In this document: positions 10,192 through 22,545 of the stretch, one piece after another
Layout of the letters: every line of letters starts with the position of its first letter
How positions within the stretch are numbered: position 1 is the stretch's first letter
Assembly: GCA_949752745.1 (NCBI GenBank)
Contig: OX457027.1
Location: forward strand, 80,965,214-81,029,213
Direction of reading: 5' to 3'
Source of the DNA: Protula sp. h YS-2021
Lineage: Eukaryota > Annelida > Polychaeta > Sabellida > Serpulidae
DNA: 64,000 bases
Translations under genes and position numbers: made by a program
Notes under the pieces: generated by a model
The model's database searches: none
What the model was told of the DNA's origin: nothing
Seen by the model: the letters and a program-made list of their open reading frames with translations, nothing else

Positions 10192-12285
10192 TGTTTATAA
10201 CGGAGGCTGTTATATAAGAGATAAAACTGCTTAAGTCATGAGAATACGACACTACAATTGCTTTTGAGTATAGAGTATATTATATTGTGACAGCGAATTT
10301 ATATTAACATTATAAGACATTATAAGGCATGTTGTGAAAGAACAGGAACATTATTGATGTGAGCGCGATGTACCTCAGGATATTGTTTACTAAGTTTAAG
10401 GTTTACGAAATCTACACGAAAAAAGTCATCTCACGAATTAGCAAATTTGTTTTAGTTGGTGACCCCTTCATTGCGTATTGTGTATTGTGTATTTATTACT
10501 TCATTAATTATTTTGAATTTAAAGGATGGAACTTATTTCTTGGTCATGGCACTCTTTGAATGCAAAAAATTTATAAGGGGCTGCAGTGTGCTGGTTCGCA
10601 AAGTGATCTGTACACCCGTGTATAGGTTGGCAAAGTGGCCAGGCATTAGTTTCGTATGTTGTGTGTACGAGTTATGTCCGGGGGAATGGCGGTGTTACAG
10701 TGTTACTTGTCGTAGTTGAATAGAATTGGATGATGGTGTCTTACATTACGGACAGTCTTATGAAATTTTGAGGTAGTGTCAAATGATATTTTAAGTTATT
10801 ACCTGAAAAGAAAATCGCACAAAATGCTTAAAAATCCTACAAATTACATTTCTGGGGATCTAAATTGGTTCGCGCTTCTCATTGTAGTGCAAGGTTACAG
10901 AGCGTAGAAAGAATCTATCTAGCGTTTTGTGACTTGCTTCTTGTAAAATTTTTACTTTTTGAGTAAATGCATGTTCCGCCTCATCTAGATCTAATTACAA
11001 CCTTGCATATTTCCAAATCGGAATGTTAAGCGTTTTAGGACAATTGAAATACTAGGAAACATAACATTTGAAGTAAAAAGTTCTGAAAACTAAAATCTAG
11101 CGTCCGCGTTTCTAATATAAATACTTCTTTGTTTACTATACCTTTTACTATCACGACAGAGGGAAATTTCTCTTAAGGTAAGTAAAATGCAATAACAGTC
11201 TTTTAAAAAGGTTTCTGAACCATAAAGACAAAAGGTTTAGGGCTCTGTTGGCTATTAGGCGATTAAACTTCCGTCTTGAATACAAATTGTAAAAAATAAT
11301 TCCTTTTACAGCAACTCTACAGACACCAGTGAAATAACGAACAAAATCCTTATATTTTCTTTGAAGACTTTCCCAATCGCGACACAGAGAAATTTTAGCA
11401 ACCATGCGTTGTCCTGACAATAAGGTTATTACAAAACCTACAAAAACATAAGAAAGTGTGTTGACAAGGAACACTTAGCTCTCATGTCACTACGTCTAAG
11501 TAGGTAAAACCATTTATAGCAATATTTAACTTACGTGGAAAATTTTCGTGACACACACATACAATAGCGGCATAGCTCGACAACTTTTCCCGATGTTTTG
11601 GTCCACTGTAAGTGTAACATGTTGATTTAAAGCACTTCTCGTGCTGGAGCAGAAGTGTGGAAGCGAAAAAATAATAGGAAATAAATATAAAATGTAAAAG
11701 ATGAAACAGAGAAATGGAAAGAAAACGACGAAGCTTTAGTGCCAATATTTCCCGAAGAATACATTCCCAAAAGTAAAATACATGTTCTCTTAAAATAAGC
11801 CGTTACGAAACTGGCCACTCAAGCGGAATAATTTAGCGGCGTTTTAACAGGACAAAAGAATACCAAAAAAAAACTAATAAACAGGGGACAGCGACACTAG
11901 GTATTAGAAAATATCAAATCCCATAATTAATGACACACTGAAATCGAAAAGCTTGGCTTTATTAGTAGGATCGTGTGTCTTCTAGACAAATAGTGTTAGG
12001 GTGTCAAACTAAAAACAATTAGTTGAATTGAAACATTGCCGGAGAAATCGTAGCTAAACATAGTCTGGCTTAATTAGCTTCAGACCTGATATTTCACGTT
12101 GAACGGTGCTAAATATGGCACAAGAGCGTCACAAAAGAACTAAGGGGTATTTGTAATAGTCTTTATGAAATAGCCAGTGGACTTTGGAAGCTATAGCCCC
12201 TCAACTTGACGCGTTACACTGAAATTAAAACGATATGTTTGCAACCAAAATGACCAGTGTGATTTTTATAATTCTTTGATGCGTT
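10192..12285. other. Receptor 3' flank and intergenic DNA
   Basis: The part from about 10440 to 10720 is duplicated at 14245-14520, so it belongs to the receptor duplication unit, probably as 3' UTR. A 107-codon minus-strand frame at 11151-11474 has no recognisable domain. Nothing else is supported. Confidence 0.5.
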
Positions 12286-12289
12286 GCCC

Positions 12290-14242
12290 ATTATTCTATG
12301 AAGTAAACTGTTCTCCGGAAACCATGTTAACAAAAGAATCAATAAAAATACTTCGCAGTGCAATAACATTACATTGTGGATAAATAAGAATGTTATTGTT
12401 GGTATGCTGGTGAGTTTTGAGCAAGGTACATCTTAAAAATAGTCACGGGAAAGAAGCGGTGTTGAATATGATGCAACTACCAAACTAAACTTAATTCAAA
12501 TCGATGGAATTTGTTCTCAAAAACTAATGGGAAGGAAATTTTTAAATCAAAGAAACGTATAAACTGGATCTCCGCCCGTTAATATATTTCGCTAACCTAT
12601 AATATCTTAGACTCAGAGCTTCTGAATTTCAAACACATGTGGTTCCTCTACTGTTCAATGCCTTAACTTTTCATGGCAGTAGCAAATTACAGGAGCTACA
12701 TATAAATATTGCTTTAATGGACAATGACAACAGGACGTGGTGATAGAACCGTTGAAACAAATTGGGAGTTTAAGATAAGAATAATGTTTGAGGCATTAGT
12801 TATGCAAATATGATCATAGCATTGCAAAATTTTTCAAAATTCATTCAAAAGATTTGGTTTAGCCATTTTCAAAACATCTGGTGGCCAACGTTGTTAAATA
12901 TAACACACTTTCTTAACGGTGATTTTGCTAGCTTAGAAGAAAAATATCTCAGTAACAATGGTGTTGAGGAGTTGGTACAACGCAACAAAGAATTTCCAAT
13001 ATTTGTATAAATCTCACAATGGACTAAGCTACAGCACAAATACACCTTTTCTAATAGAAATACTCATGCATCCATCTATAGAAGTACTGAACATAAGTCA
13101 TCACGGGCATCACAGTCATCACGGGCACGACCCATTAACTAGCTATAAAGACCGTTTTGTGAATGATTACATTCCGTATTGTTATGCGAGATTGTAAACT
13201 ATATCTTCCTGGAACATTCTCCATGTGATTATGCACCATCATTAGAAGATTTAATTGACCCAACCTACTTCATGTTTGTACAAATACTATTTGCTAAAAG
13301 CCTTATATTTCTCAGATAACTTCTTAATTTGTTTAATTCGAAATAGCTACAAAACGTAGACTTCTCCAGTAATTACTACTGGAAAAATTTCGCTACAATA
13401 GCAGACAGTATCAATGACATCACTGAAATAGATAACATGAAGAAACTGAAAGAACTGTCCATTAACAACAACGACTTTCAAATCAAAATGGTGACAGCAT
13501 CAGTAAATATTCCGCATTTAAACGTTTTTTGAATGGCACATAATTTTGTTGAAATTCTACACAATTTCTCTTTTTGTAGCAATGATAAAATACTTAGTTT
13601 GAACCATATTGACTTGAGCTATGTCTGGATAATGTTTGAGATTCACTGGAATCTCATCGAAAATTGCAAAATACTATCTAAAATTAGTCAGACAAGAACC
13701 TCAATTCCGCGCTGTTTATTAGTCTTAAAGGTGCATGAATCTAAGCTCATAAATCTAACCTCGAATAACATTGAAACACTCAAACACTGAGCAGTCAGTT
13801 TTTCTCGGAACTTGAATCAAAGGGTAACATGCCAATCAATATTCCAAATAATCTGCTTATATTTGGCTGTTCAAAAGAATCTCTCAATTTTGTAAAATGG
13901 GTTATGCAGTGGGACAGAAAAAACTCGCATAACAGACATAAATAATTAAAATGTCCTGATAAATACAGACCCAAGTTTTTTAATACCATGGATTATTCTG
14001 TATTATGGAACTATTGCTTTAATGTCACTGTAATTGCAGAGTGTAGCAACATCACTCGGTGTTGTTTGTTTAATAGGTACGATTTTGTCTTACATCAAAT
14101 CCACTTTAGAATTCAACATGAAGTATTTGCTCTACGATAGTGAATAAGACGAAGACTGTGCTCTAATGATATGGATAGAATTTAAGTGTGCACACATTAT
14201 GACTTTGATGCCTTTGTATCGTACAGTTCTGAAGATAGGTTT
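12290..14242 (+). pseudogene. Decayed tandem copy of the Toll-like receptor
   Basis: Long stretches match the intact-looking receptor upstream. For example, 'acctttctaatagaaa' recurs near 8260 and 13045, 'gacttgagct' blocks recur at 8991 and 13611, and the TIR start 'gatgcctttgtatcgtacag' recurs near 9589 and 14207. The copy carries many frameshifts and stops in the leucine-rich region, and coding survives only in short pieces (12810-13010, 12958-13197, 13533-13790). It breaks off after 'gaagataggttt' in TIR, about 15 codons past box 1, and resumes in sequence equivalent to the 3' flank of the first copy. That implies a deletion of roughly 0.83-0.86 kb removing most of TIR. It is a dead paralogue from tandem duplication. 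Confidence 0.88.
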
Positions 14243-14520
14243 GAGACTTGCAATTTTGTGTTTGTATATTTATAATGGTATTATTTATTTGGAATTGCAA
14301 GGTTTGAACTTGTTTCTTGGTCATGGCATCCTGCGGATGTCAGGACTTTCTATGAGAAATCGTAATGGGCAACAGTTATGATTACTCATACGTAAAGTGA
14401 TCTACGTGCTCGGTTAGGTTTTTGCAATGCTGTAAGGCGTTAACTACATCTGAAGTGTGAAAATGTAGGAAATAACTGTGTTACAGTGGTTGAGACTCTA
14501 GTTGTGGTTGTTTGTAGAAT
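14243..14520 (+). repeat. Duplicated 3' flank of the receptor
   Basis: It matches about 10440-10720, with shared text such as 'acttgtttcttggtcatggc' and 'aaagtgatct'. This marks the downstream limit of the tandem duplication. Confidence 0.7.
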
Positions 14521-17500
14521 ATTTGTATTTTGTTTGACTTTTAAGTTTTAAATCTAGGTGTTTTAGCTTGTGAAGTTTCTTTATGGCGGACTTATTGTTT
14601 GGTGCGGTTTGTGTGACTGCAGCGGCGCAAAGTGATTTTTTTTGTTTTGCTGTATTTTGAGCTTCGGGTGTTTTCTCGGGCTGTGGTATTTGGTTCAGCT
14701 TGTTGACCAGTTTTCGAGTACTCTCTTTTTGGCTTTGTGTGATGTACCTGGGATATATTTTGTATATAGTTTTCTCATGTACTATAAGTGGACGGTATTA
14801 CCATTTGACCAATTCCGGATGGTTTGTTTTTTATGTGTAATGGTTTGAATTTGCCACATTCATGCGTTATGTCTTCGCGGGACAATGACGCATTCTACTA
14901 AATATGCGCATTTGTTTTGAAGAAAAATACACTGTTCTACGCAATTATAGAAATAATGGGCAAACCAGTTAAAGTAATAGTTGATAAAAAATGGCGAATG
15001 TGTATCAGAACACTAGGACGGCATTTCAGCGCAATTTCTTTGCAGGCAGCAACATAAAACATAAAACAGGAACTGAACAAAACATAGCTGAGGAAAGTGA
15101 CTATTCTTAAAGTGTAGGGTAGCTGCCCTTGCGTATTGGTTGTGGGGTTAGATGCATATAATATACTTATATGCTACACGTAATATACAAATATCCTAGT
15201 AACTAGGCACTTTTTAAAACTAACATCAATAAAATGTCGTAAAAATACAAAATGGTATTCTTATAGTTGAAATCGATACTTCCTCATCATTCAAAAATCC
15301 ATTTTCTTCATTAATGACGTTTTTATGAATATTTTTTTATATAAGTACCCGCTATATTACACAGGAAGACAAATATTTCCAAAAAAATTATTCAAGGAAG
15401 TATTATTTGTAGCATTTTTACTTTTTAAAAAGGAAGTTCAAAAGTCAGTGGCAATGGAAATCTTTGAATTGCGGAAGAGGAAGACCTAACCTCAAGTTTG
15501 TGTTACAATTCGAAACATACAATTTCTCACTATCAACCGCAGGGCCCGATTCAAGCAAAAGGCTTTAGGGCTATCTGGATAGTGCCTATTATTATAAGTT
15601 ATGTTAATGAAACTGGACATGGTTTATAAGAGATTTGGCTAGGATTAGTCTGGATGTTTGTATCCATTTAGATTCTTGTAGCTCTCGTAACTGACACTAA
15701 AATACGGCGCGTCTTGCTTTGATAATTCTCGCTTTATCAACTGTAAATAAACTGCTCGTTTAGTTTTTAATGTAGAACCTGAATGAAAATACAAAGTATT
15801 CTATCTTTTTTTATTTGCTCACAACTTGCAGACAGCTGATATTTACAACTAAACGAATGTCTAAAGGTTTCAATGAAAACGTAATTTCTGACTAGATTTC
15901 TAAAACTATGAACTTTAAATACCCCATTTATACCGCTGTGCATTTATTGACTTTCCAGAATAAGCTTTTAATTAATATATACGGTCCGTTCATGGATAAT
16001 TCGAAGTGCTTCAAATTACCCGTATTTCGAAGCAACTGAATTTTGGTCACGCAGCACACACACATGCTATCATTTTGTGAAAAGGAATTTATTTCTCAGT
16101 ATCTCGACCACTTTTAATGGAATTAACTAGTAAATCTATTACAAAATAAAACAGCCAAATGAAATCAAACAGCCCCACAATCGAATGTTTGCACTGCACT
16201 AATGTAACGACTAATTTGCTCAGCAACTGCAATCGTATACAAGTGCCCATAAAAAACGAGTAGGCACTCAAGTTATGCAGATTATGAATATTAACTTAAG
16301 CCTCAAACAAACAAACAAACAAACAAGGCATGTACTTGTGTGTCTACTAAATGCAGTCGAGATTTTCAAATTATCCGTTATTAAACACTAAAAAGTGTCT
16401 AATTGGACTCATAACTTCGACTTAGCCGAATTTCTAATTAAACGTGTTCGAATTAACCGAATGTAAACGCTTATTTGATATGGCAGAAAAATATAACCGA
16501 TGAAAACACTTCCAGATCTTGAAGTTGCAGGTCATTAAAGACTATATGAAGCTAAATAAGACATAAAACGTGTTCTGCTTTTGATTTCGAGCACTATACC
16601 AGTCCACCTTTTCAACAGGTAACGTTTCGACTGTAAATTCCTTTTATTAAAATAAAAAGCACATGAAAAATAAACATAAAAAATTCCTATTTATTTTTCA
16701 TAGATTCCCTTTGAAGTGTAATGAGTCCGTATCTGAATTTTTCGAATAAAAACAGCAAAATCAAAACATTTTACACAATAATCTTTGTGCTTTATAACCT
16801 ATATGTATTTTTGTAGTAAAGTGAAATTTTCTTAATTTTTCAGCCTTTTTTTCTAAATTCTTAGTACATTTCACCGTCAAACGTCAAAACGGTCAAGGGT
16901 CAGAACTTTTCAGTAGATTTCAAAGTGCAAATTCGCTGACTCATGACATTTGTTTCCACAAGCTAATGTACATGTTTTACACAAACAAAAAGTTTGCTTA
17001 ACATTTAGTCACTTTCTTGTATTTGAAACGAAGCAAATAGCAAAAAAAAAAGCAAATAACATTAATAGTTTTAATTATAATCGGTGCTTCTTATTGAACA
17101 ATTTCGATAACCAATTACAACTGCAATAAAAAAATTCCCGGCAAAACAATAACTCTTTGGGACTCCGTCCCAATTACAATTATTACAATTTCTGGACGCA
17201 TTGGTGGAAGGCTTGTATTCCATTATGTCAAACAGCATCATGGGGAAAAAACTAGATTTTTGGCGTCACAACGATACGCCTTTAAGCATATTTTACCTCC
17301 TTAATGCTTCCTATACAAACCTGAAAAAGGTCGATATTTTCACACTTTCTATAAAAAAGAGAAATTAGGGAATATGTGTACATGGGGGTATATAGGGGAA
17401 CTGTTTGCTCCAGAAATGTTGCCTATATCAAAAATATAGTAAGCAGACCATAGGATCTATCACTATTATAACATATTTGCACAAGATGTTGCATTTTAGT

Positions 17501-17602
17501 ATATGATCTATCTCCGGGATAGTCATAATGTGTATTTGAACTCGTAATACAGAGAGAGACAGCTAACTTAACATGACGATACAGACAAGCGTTATAATGT
17601 AA
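14521..17602. other. No gene seen
   Basis: AT-rich intergenic DNA. A short (CAAA)n tract lies at about 16303-16326. No coding or RNA feature is supported. Confidence 0.5.
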
Positions 17603-17801
17603 CTAAGCATGCACTAGAAAATTGACGAACTCGGCGTATTGCAATTCGCCGTCACCATCCTTGTCGTACATTGCAACAAGCATTTCTGCGTCACCTTCGG
17701 GGATACTGAGCTGTCGTAGCATGACCTTGGCCTCCGTCACAGATATCGATTGTGACTTGTCCTTGTCGAAATGCTCGAATAACAATTTGACTTCATCAGC
17801 C
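17603..17801 (-). CDS. EF-hand pair exon (terminal exon, calmodulin-like)
   Basis: This minus-strand terminal exon encodes two calcium-binding EF-hands and a stop (TAG at 17605-17603). The loops begin DKDKSQSISVTE and DKDGDGELQYAE; the second is canonical, with acidic or polar residues at positions 1, 3, 5 and 12. A splice acceptor (pyrimidine-rich, then AG at 17803-17802) precedes it, and the exon opens in phase 2. No first exon is visible nearby. Exon 2 of the calmodulin-like gene at 24989-24883 ends in exactly that phase at the homologous point between the two EF-hand pairs. The exon could therefore be an alternative last exon of that gene or the remnant of a tandem paralogue. Exon and domain are clear; gene membership is inference. 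Confidence 0.8.
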
Positions 17802-17879
17802 CTGAAAAGCAGTTTCACTACACCCAAACCCTGCTTCATTACTGGTATCATTAATTCAAAGCATGCATCTGTGAATTAA

Positions 17880-18544
17880 GATAAGATAAGCACCAGATAA
17901 GAGGCACCTCTCGTGTGGAACGTTTTCTTCTCATTTTAATTGTCGATTACTAAGGATTCAATAGGTCACGTGACATAAGCTATATTCAGTTCTATGCAGC
18001 TATTGGAAAACACTCAAAAGTACGCTTTCCACGCGATCATTCAAAATCACGCCTCAGTCGATCTTGGGAAGCGGTTGGGTGGGGGGTGTCACTCACGCAC
18101 AAATCGGCAAACATACCTGTCCATGACGTTTTAAAACGAACCCCTAAACACAAAGTGAAAGTTTGAAACATACCCTTCGCCCGCTCCTTTTTGCACTAAG
18201 TATTTAATTTGATTTAAAAACATCCTTTTTCGTCAAATAATTATATATTTCAGAGTACACACGCTGCTGCAGTCATAGAACGAAAAGCAGACTAAACCAG
18301 ATGTATATAAGTGCGTGTCTATGCTTTTTGGTTTGCCTTTTTTCTTTCTTTTTTGTTTGTTTTGTAGTTCCGAAATAAATTTCATTTTTTTTTAGGAACG
18401 CGGAGTACTGAAACTCCCCCCCCCCCCTTTTTAACGAAATTAACATTCCGTGCCGGTCCCCAAAATTGCCCCTTTCTCAGTGTGTGTGTTTTTCGACACG
18501 CCTGCTAACACAAATACTACTAAGTGTTTTTTGTTGTTTTTTTT
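17880..18544. other. No gene seen
   Basis: Intergenic or intronic DNA with homopolymer runs (poly-C near 18415) and a short 'cgcggagtactgaaactcc' phrase of the kind dispersed near 29990, 38430 and 47450. Confidence 0.4.
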
Positions 18545-18660
18545 TCCAGAAAACTCCTCCTACGCTATTTGACGTAGGACGATGAAATTTGGCATAGAGA
18601 TAGAGGGTGATGGTTTCCAGATAGAGCGATTTTGAGCTTATTTTCGAAGTTGAAAGAAAT
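18545..18660 (+). mobile_element. Fragment of the Helentron-like family
   Basis: The phrases 'ctatttgacgtaggacgatg' and 'agatagagcgattttgag' match the internal parts of the elements at 20263-22014 and 26844-29020. Both element ends are missing here. Confidence 0.65.
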
Positions 18661-18889
18661 TTTGCTTGGGGAAGCTTTAGCCCTAAATTCATTTGGGGAC
18701 CTTATGGCACGGCGCCTCAAAGCCGGGGTAAAGCTTAATAAAATGTTAATTTAGGTTATATTTTTTCAGCTTAGGGGACGTTTTGGCCCTACATTTATTT
18801 TGGGACTTTATGACAGGGACGGTATGTTGGAGACCTTATGGTCGGGGACGTTTTGTCCTGAAGACGGTATGGAGACGTTTTGGTCGATC

Positions 18890-19985
18890 CAAATTGTGGA
18901 AGGTGAAGTTTTTTGAAAACTGGCTAAATTAAAAAAAGATCTCCACTTAATCAATTTCTGACGGTGTAAATACATTTTTAAAAAAATGCCCAAGAAAAGT
19001 AATTTTTCAAGAGAGACTACACAGAAAACAATCGTACAAAATTGTAAAGGAATCCAATCAAAATTGTGGGGAAAAAAGTATTTTGAAAATTAGAAGCCAA
19101 TAAATTAAAAAAAAATGCCCCTATTTGGAAATTTGTTTACTAATATTTCAAGAGAGGTCTACGTAAAGAACATTCGTACAAAATTTAAAGAAAATTGTGG
19201 GAGAAGAACCATTATGAAAAATGGCAACCATAAATTATATATGCAATCCATAGAGCCAATTTTTTGCCGATCATCAAAACAAAGAATTTTTCAAGAAAGC
19301 AAAATCAATAAAACAGTCCTACAAAATTAGAAAGCAGCCAATCCAAATTGTGGGAGATGAAGTATTTTGAAAATTGACTATTAGAAAAATTGAAAAATGA
19401 CCCAATTTAACCAGTTTCTGGCGGATTGGCAAAAAGAGTAATTTTTAAGACAGTCCTACCTAGAGGACAATCTTACGAAATTTAAAGAAAATCTGATCAA
19501 AATTGTGGGAGAAGAAACATTTTGAAAATTGGCTACGAAAGAATTTTAAATGCCCCAATTTTTGAAGGATCACCAGAAAAGTGATTTTAAAAGACAGGAC
19601 TACCTAGAGAATATTCATAAAAACTTGAAAGGAATCCAATCAAAATTGTGGGAGAAGAAGCATTTTGAAAATTGAACACCAAAAATATTTTAAAATGGCC
19701 GTCATTTGGATAATTTTCAGCGGATCGCCAGAAAAAGTAATTTTTCAAGAAAAGCCTATCTAGAAAATATTCGCACAAAAAAATTAATGAAAATCTGATC
19801 AAAATCGTGGGAGAAAAAGCATTTTGAAAATTGGTAACCGAAAAGTTTTTAATGCCCCCATTTGGCCATTTTTTAGCGGATCTCCAAAAGAGAATTTTTT
19901 CAAGAAAGGCCTCCCTAGAGAACATTCCTGCAAAATTTGAAAGGAATCCGATCAAAACTGAAGGAGAAGAAGCATTTTAAGTGAA
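18890..19985. repeat. Degenerate ~150-bp tandem repeat, 8 units
   Basis: The phrase 'aattgtgggagaagaagcat' or variants recurs near 18893, 19061, 19194, 19345, 19500, 19644, 19803 and 19957, spaced 133-168 bp apart. Each unit also carries a 'catcgtacaaaat'-like and an 'agtaatttttcaag'-like phrase. It is an old, diverged satellite and its short open frames are not genes. Confidence 0.8.
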
Positions 19986-20262
19986 AGTTTACATACGCAC
20001 ATGCGTACATGCAGACGACGGGTGCACCTCTACCGATGTGGCGTTGGGCATTTTTTTCAAGCTTGGCACGTCGCCTTTAGGGATCGTTTTAAAAGCCATG
20101 AATGCGCATAGTAACCTATTTGTACTTTGCGGTAGCGGAGGTATTTAAATGCCTATCGGTATTATTTGAACGGGTTCAATTCTGAGTCATCGATAAAATA
20201 GCTATTATAGTATGACATTAGAAATAGGAAAAAAATGGGATTGAAATAAGGACACGAATCAT

Positions 20263-22014
20263 TCCCACTTGCAAACTTCGTTTGCAAATGGGTATAAGTT
20301 TGTAGTTTTTCTCGAAATTTCTGTCCTTTTTTCCCTTTTTTTCTTCTTTTTTTTCCGTCACGGAGGTTTCCAGAAAACTCCTAGGCTATTTGACGTAGGA
20401 CGATGAAATTTGGCACAGTGATAGAGGATGACGAGATGTCGTCAAATCCGCAAAATTTTTTGACCTCGACCTTGAAGGGCAAGGTCAAATTGAGGTCAAA
20501 GTTTTTCTGACCTCAAAGTGGTTTCCAGAAAGCTCCTCCTACAGGGTTTGTCGTAAAAAGACGGCATTAAGCAGAGACATAGAGGGTAATGAGTTGTCGT
20601 CAAATCCGTAAAAGTTTTTTACCTTGAACCTCAGAGGTCAAGGTCAAATTGAGGTCAAAATATTTTTGGAAACACCTATTAATCACGAAAAGTAGCCGTA
20701 AAGGTGCTCAAATTCCAGTGTGAATGCATAAAACGTACTCAGTAAAGGGAAAACTTTCATCATTAACCTTGACCTTGAGGGTCTAGGTCAAAGGTCACGT
20801 GACTTGGGGCGTCCTACACGACAGGCCGACTCATCTCGAAAACGGTTAGCGATAGAGCGATTTTGAGCTCATTTTCGACCCTTTGGGCCTTAACAACGTT
20901 ACATAAGAGGTACCTCTGTGACCTTGACCTTCTGGGTCACGGTCAAGGTCAAAAACTGGAAGTTGACTATTATCTCGAAAACGGTTAGAGATAGAGCGAT
21001 TTTGAGCTCATTTTCGACCCTTTGGGCCTAAACAACGTTACATAAGAGGTACCTTGGTGACCTTGACCTTCCGGGGCACGGTCAAGGTCAAAAACCGGAA
21101 GTTGACCATTATCTCGAAAACGGTTAGAGATAGAGCGATTTTGAGCTCATTTTCGACCCTTTGGGCCTAAACAACGTTACATAAGAGGTACCTCGGTGAC
21201 CTTGACCTTCAGGGTCACGGTCAAGGTCAAAAACCGGAAGTTGACTATTATCTCGAAAACGGTTAGAGATAGAGCGATTTTGAGCTCATTTTCGACCCTT
21301 TAGGCCTAAACAACGTTACATAAGAGGTACCTCCGTGACCTTTACCTTCTGGGTCACGGTCAAGGTCAAAAACCGGAAGTTGACTATTATCTCGAAAACG
21401 GTTAGAGATGGAGCGATTTTGAGCTCATTTTTTACCCGTTGGGCCTATACAACGTTACATAAGAGGTACCTCTGTGACCTTGACCTTCTGGGTCACGGTC
21501 AAGGTCAAAAACCGGAAGTTGACTATTATCTCGAAAACGGTTAGAGATAGAGCGATTTTTAGCTCATTTTCGACCCTTTGGGCCTAAACAACGTTACATA
21601 AGAAGTACTTCGGTGACCTTGACCTTCTGGGTCAAGCTCAAGGTCAAAAACCGGAAGTTGGCTATTATCTCGAAAACGGTTAGAGATAGAGCGATTTTGA
21701 GCTCATTTTCGACCCTTTGGGCCTAAACAACGTTACATAAGAGGTGGCTCTGTGACCTTGACCTTCTGGGTCACGGTCAAGGTAAAAAACCGGAAGTTGA
21801 CTATTATCTCGAAAACGGTTAGAAAACTGAATTTGATTTTTTTGTGCCCAAATGAGGTTACATTATATTCACTTCGATGGCCTCGTTCAAGATAATAATC
21901 CGGAAGCTGACAATTATGTTGAAACATTGAAAAATGTGTCTTTGACCAAATATGTTGTGTCTCTGCCCTTGCAAGTGGGTACTATTTCGCTACGTGTAGC
22001 GAAATTCGGTCTAG
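20263..22014 (+). mobile_element. Helentron-like non-autonomous element, copy 1
   Basis: The 5' end is TCCCACTTGCAAAC followed by its own complement, a 13-bp near-perfect hairpin. The 3' end has TTGCAAGTGGG (inverse of the 5' CCCACTTGCAA), then a TTTCGCTAC/GTAGCGAAA hairpin and terminal CTAG. Subterminal inverted repeats, a 3' hairpin with CTRR-like end and insertion between T residues are features described for Helentron/HINE rolling-circle elements. The core holds seven 139-bp tandem units (20844-21817). No Rep-helicase reading frame is present, so it would need enzymes supplied from elsewhere. The same structure recurs in inverse orientation at 26844-29020, which confirms both ends. MITE-like 'pearl' elements of bivalves are an alternative label. 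Confidence 0.8.
20844..21830 (+). repeat. 139-bp satellite core, 7 units
   Basis: 'ggttag' marks recur at 20844, 20983, 21122, 21261, 21400, 21539, 21678 and 21817, exactly 139 bp apart. Each unit contains TGACCTTGACC, an 11-base spacer and the inverse GGTCAAGGTCA. Confidence 0.95.
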
Positions 22015-22545
22015 TTGTTTATCACTCCGTCGCAGTCACGTTTCTTAAATCACAAAAAAAGAAGTGACCCGTTTAGGTATTCAAAATTCCAGTAAACAAC
22101 CGGCCGGATGTATGATTTGTCAAGTAAGAAAATTACCCAGGACCCAGAAAAAAGGCCTTTTGGAAGTTCAAACTTTGCGCTCGCTGTTTCGACGCTAACT
22201 TTTTCAAACAAGTAAGCTTCAAAGCAACAACTTAGAAATAGACATGTGCCAAATAAACATGATCTAAAACCATCAAACTATACTTTGCAAGGGGAAAAAA
22301 GATGAAACCAAAGTTTTGGCCAATCCCGGATCACCGAAATTTTCAACAAAAAAAAAAAGGACTTCAGTTTCGGCCGGGTCTGAATTTTTCGAGAAAAACA
22401 AAAGAAGTTAACCGGTCATTTCTTAAAAATTAGAATGAGAAATAAAAATATTTTTCTTACTGTCCTAAAGCAATCTAATTTCTGTGGCATTCCTTATAAG
22501 GGAAGACGGGATTTTTGAAGTGATCCTGTTTGTGGGGTTTCTGTC
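22015..22545. other. No gene seen
   Basis: Sequence between the transposon copy and the last exon of the calmodulin-like gene, probably including its 3' UTR. No clear polyadenylation signal on the minus strand is supported. Confidence 0.4.

Noticed and set aside
11151..11474. 107-codon minus-strand frame as a gene
   Set aside because: No domain, no splice context and AT-rich composition equal to its surroundings.
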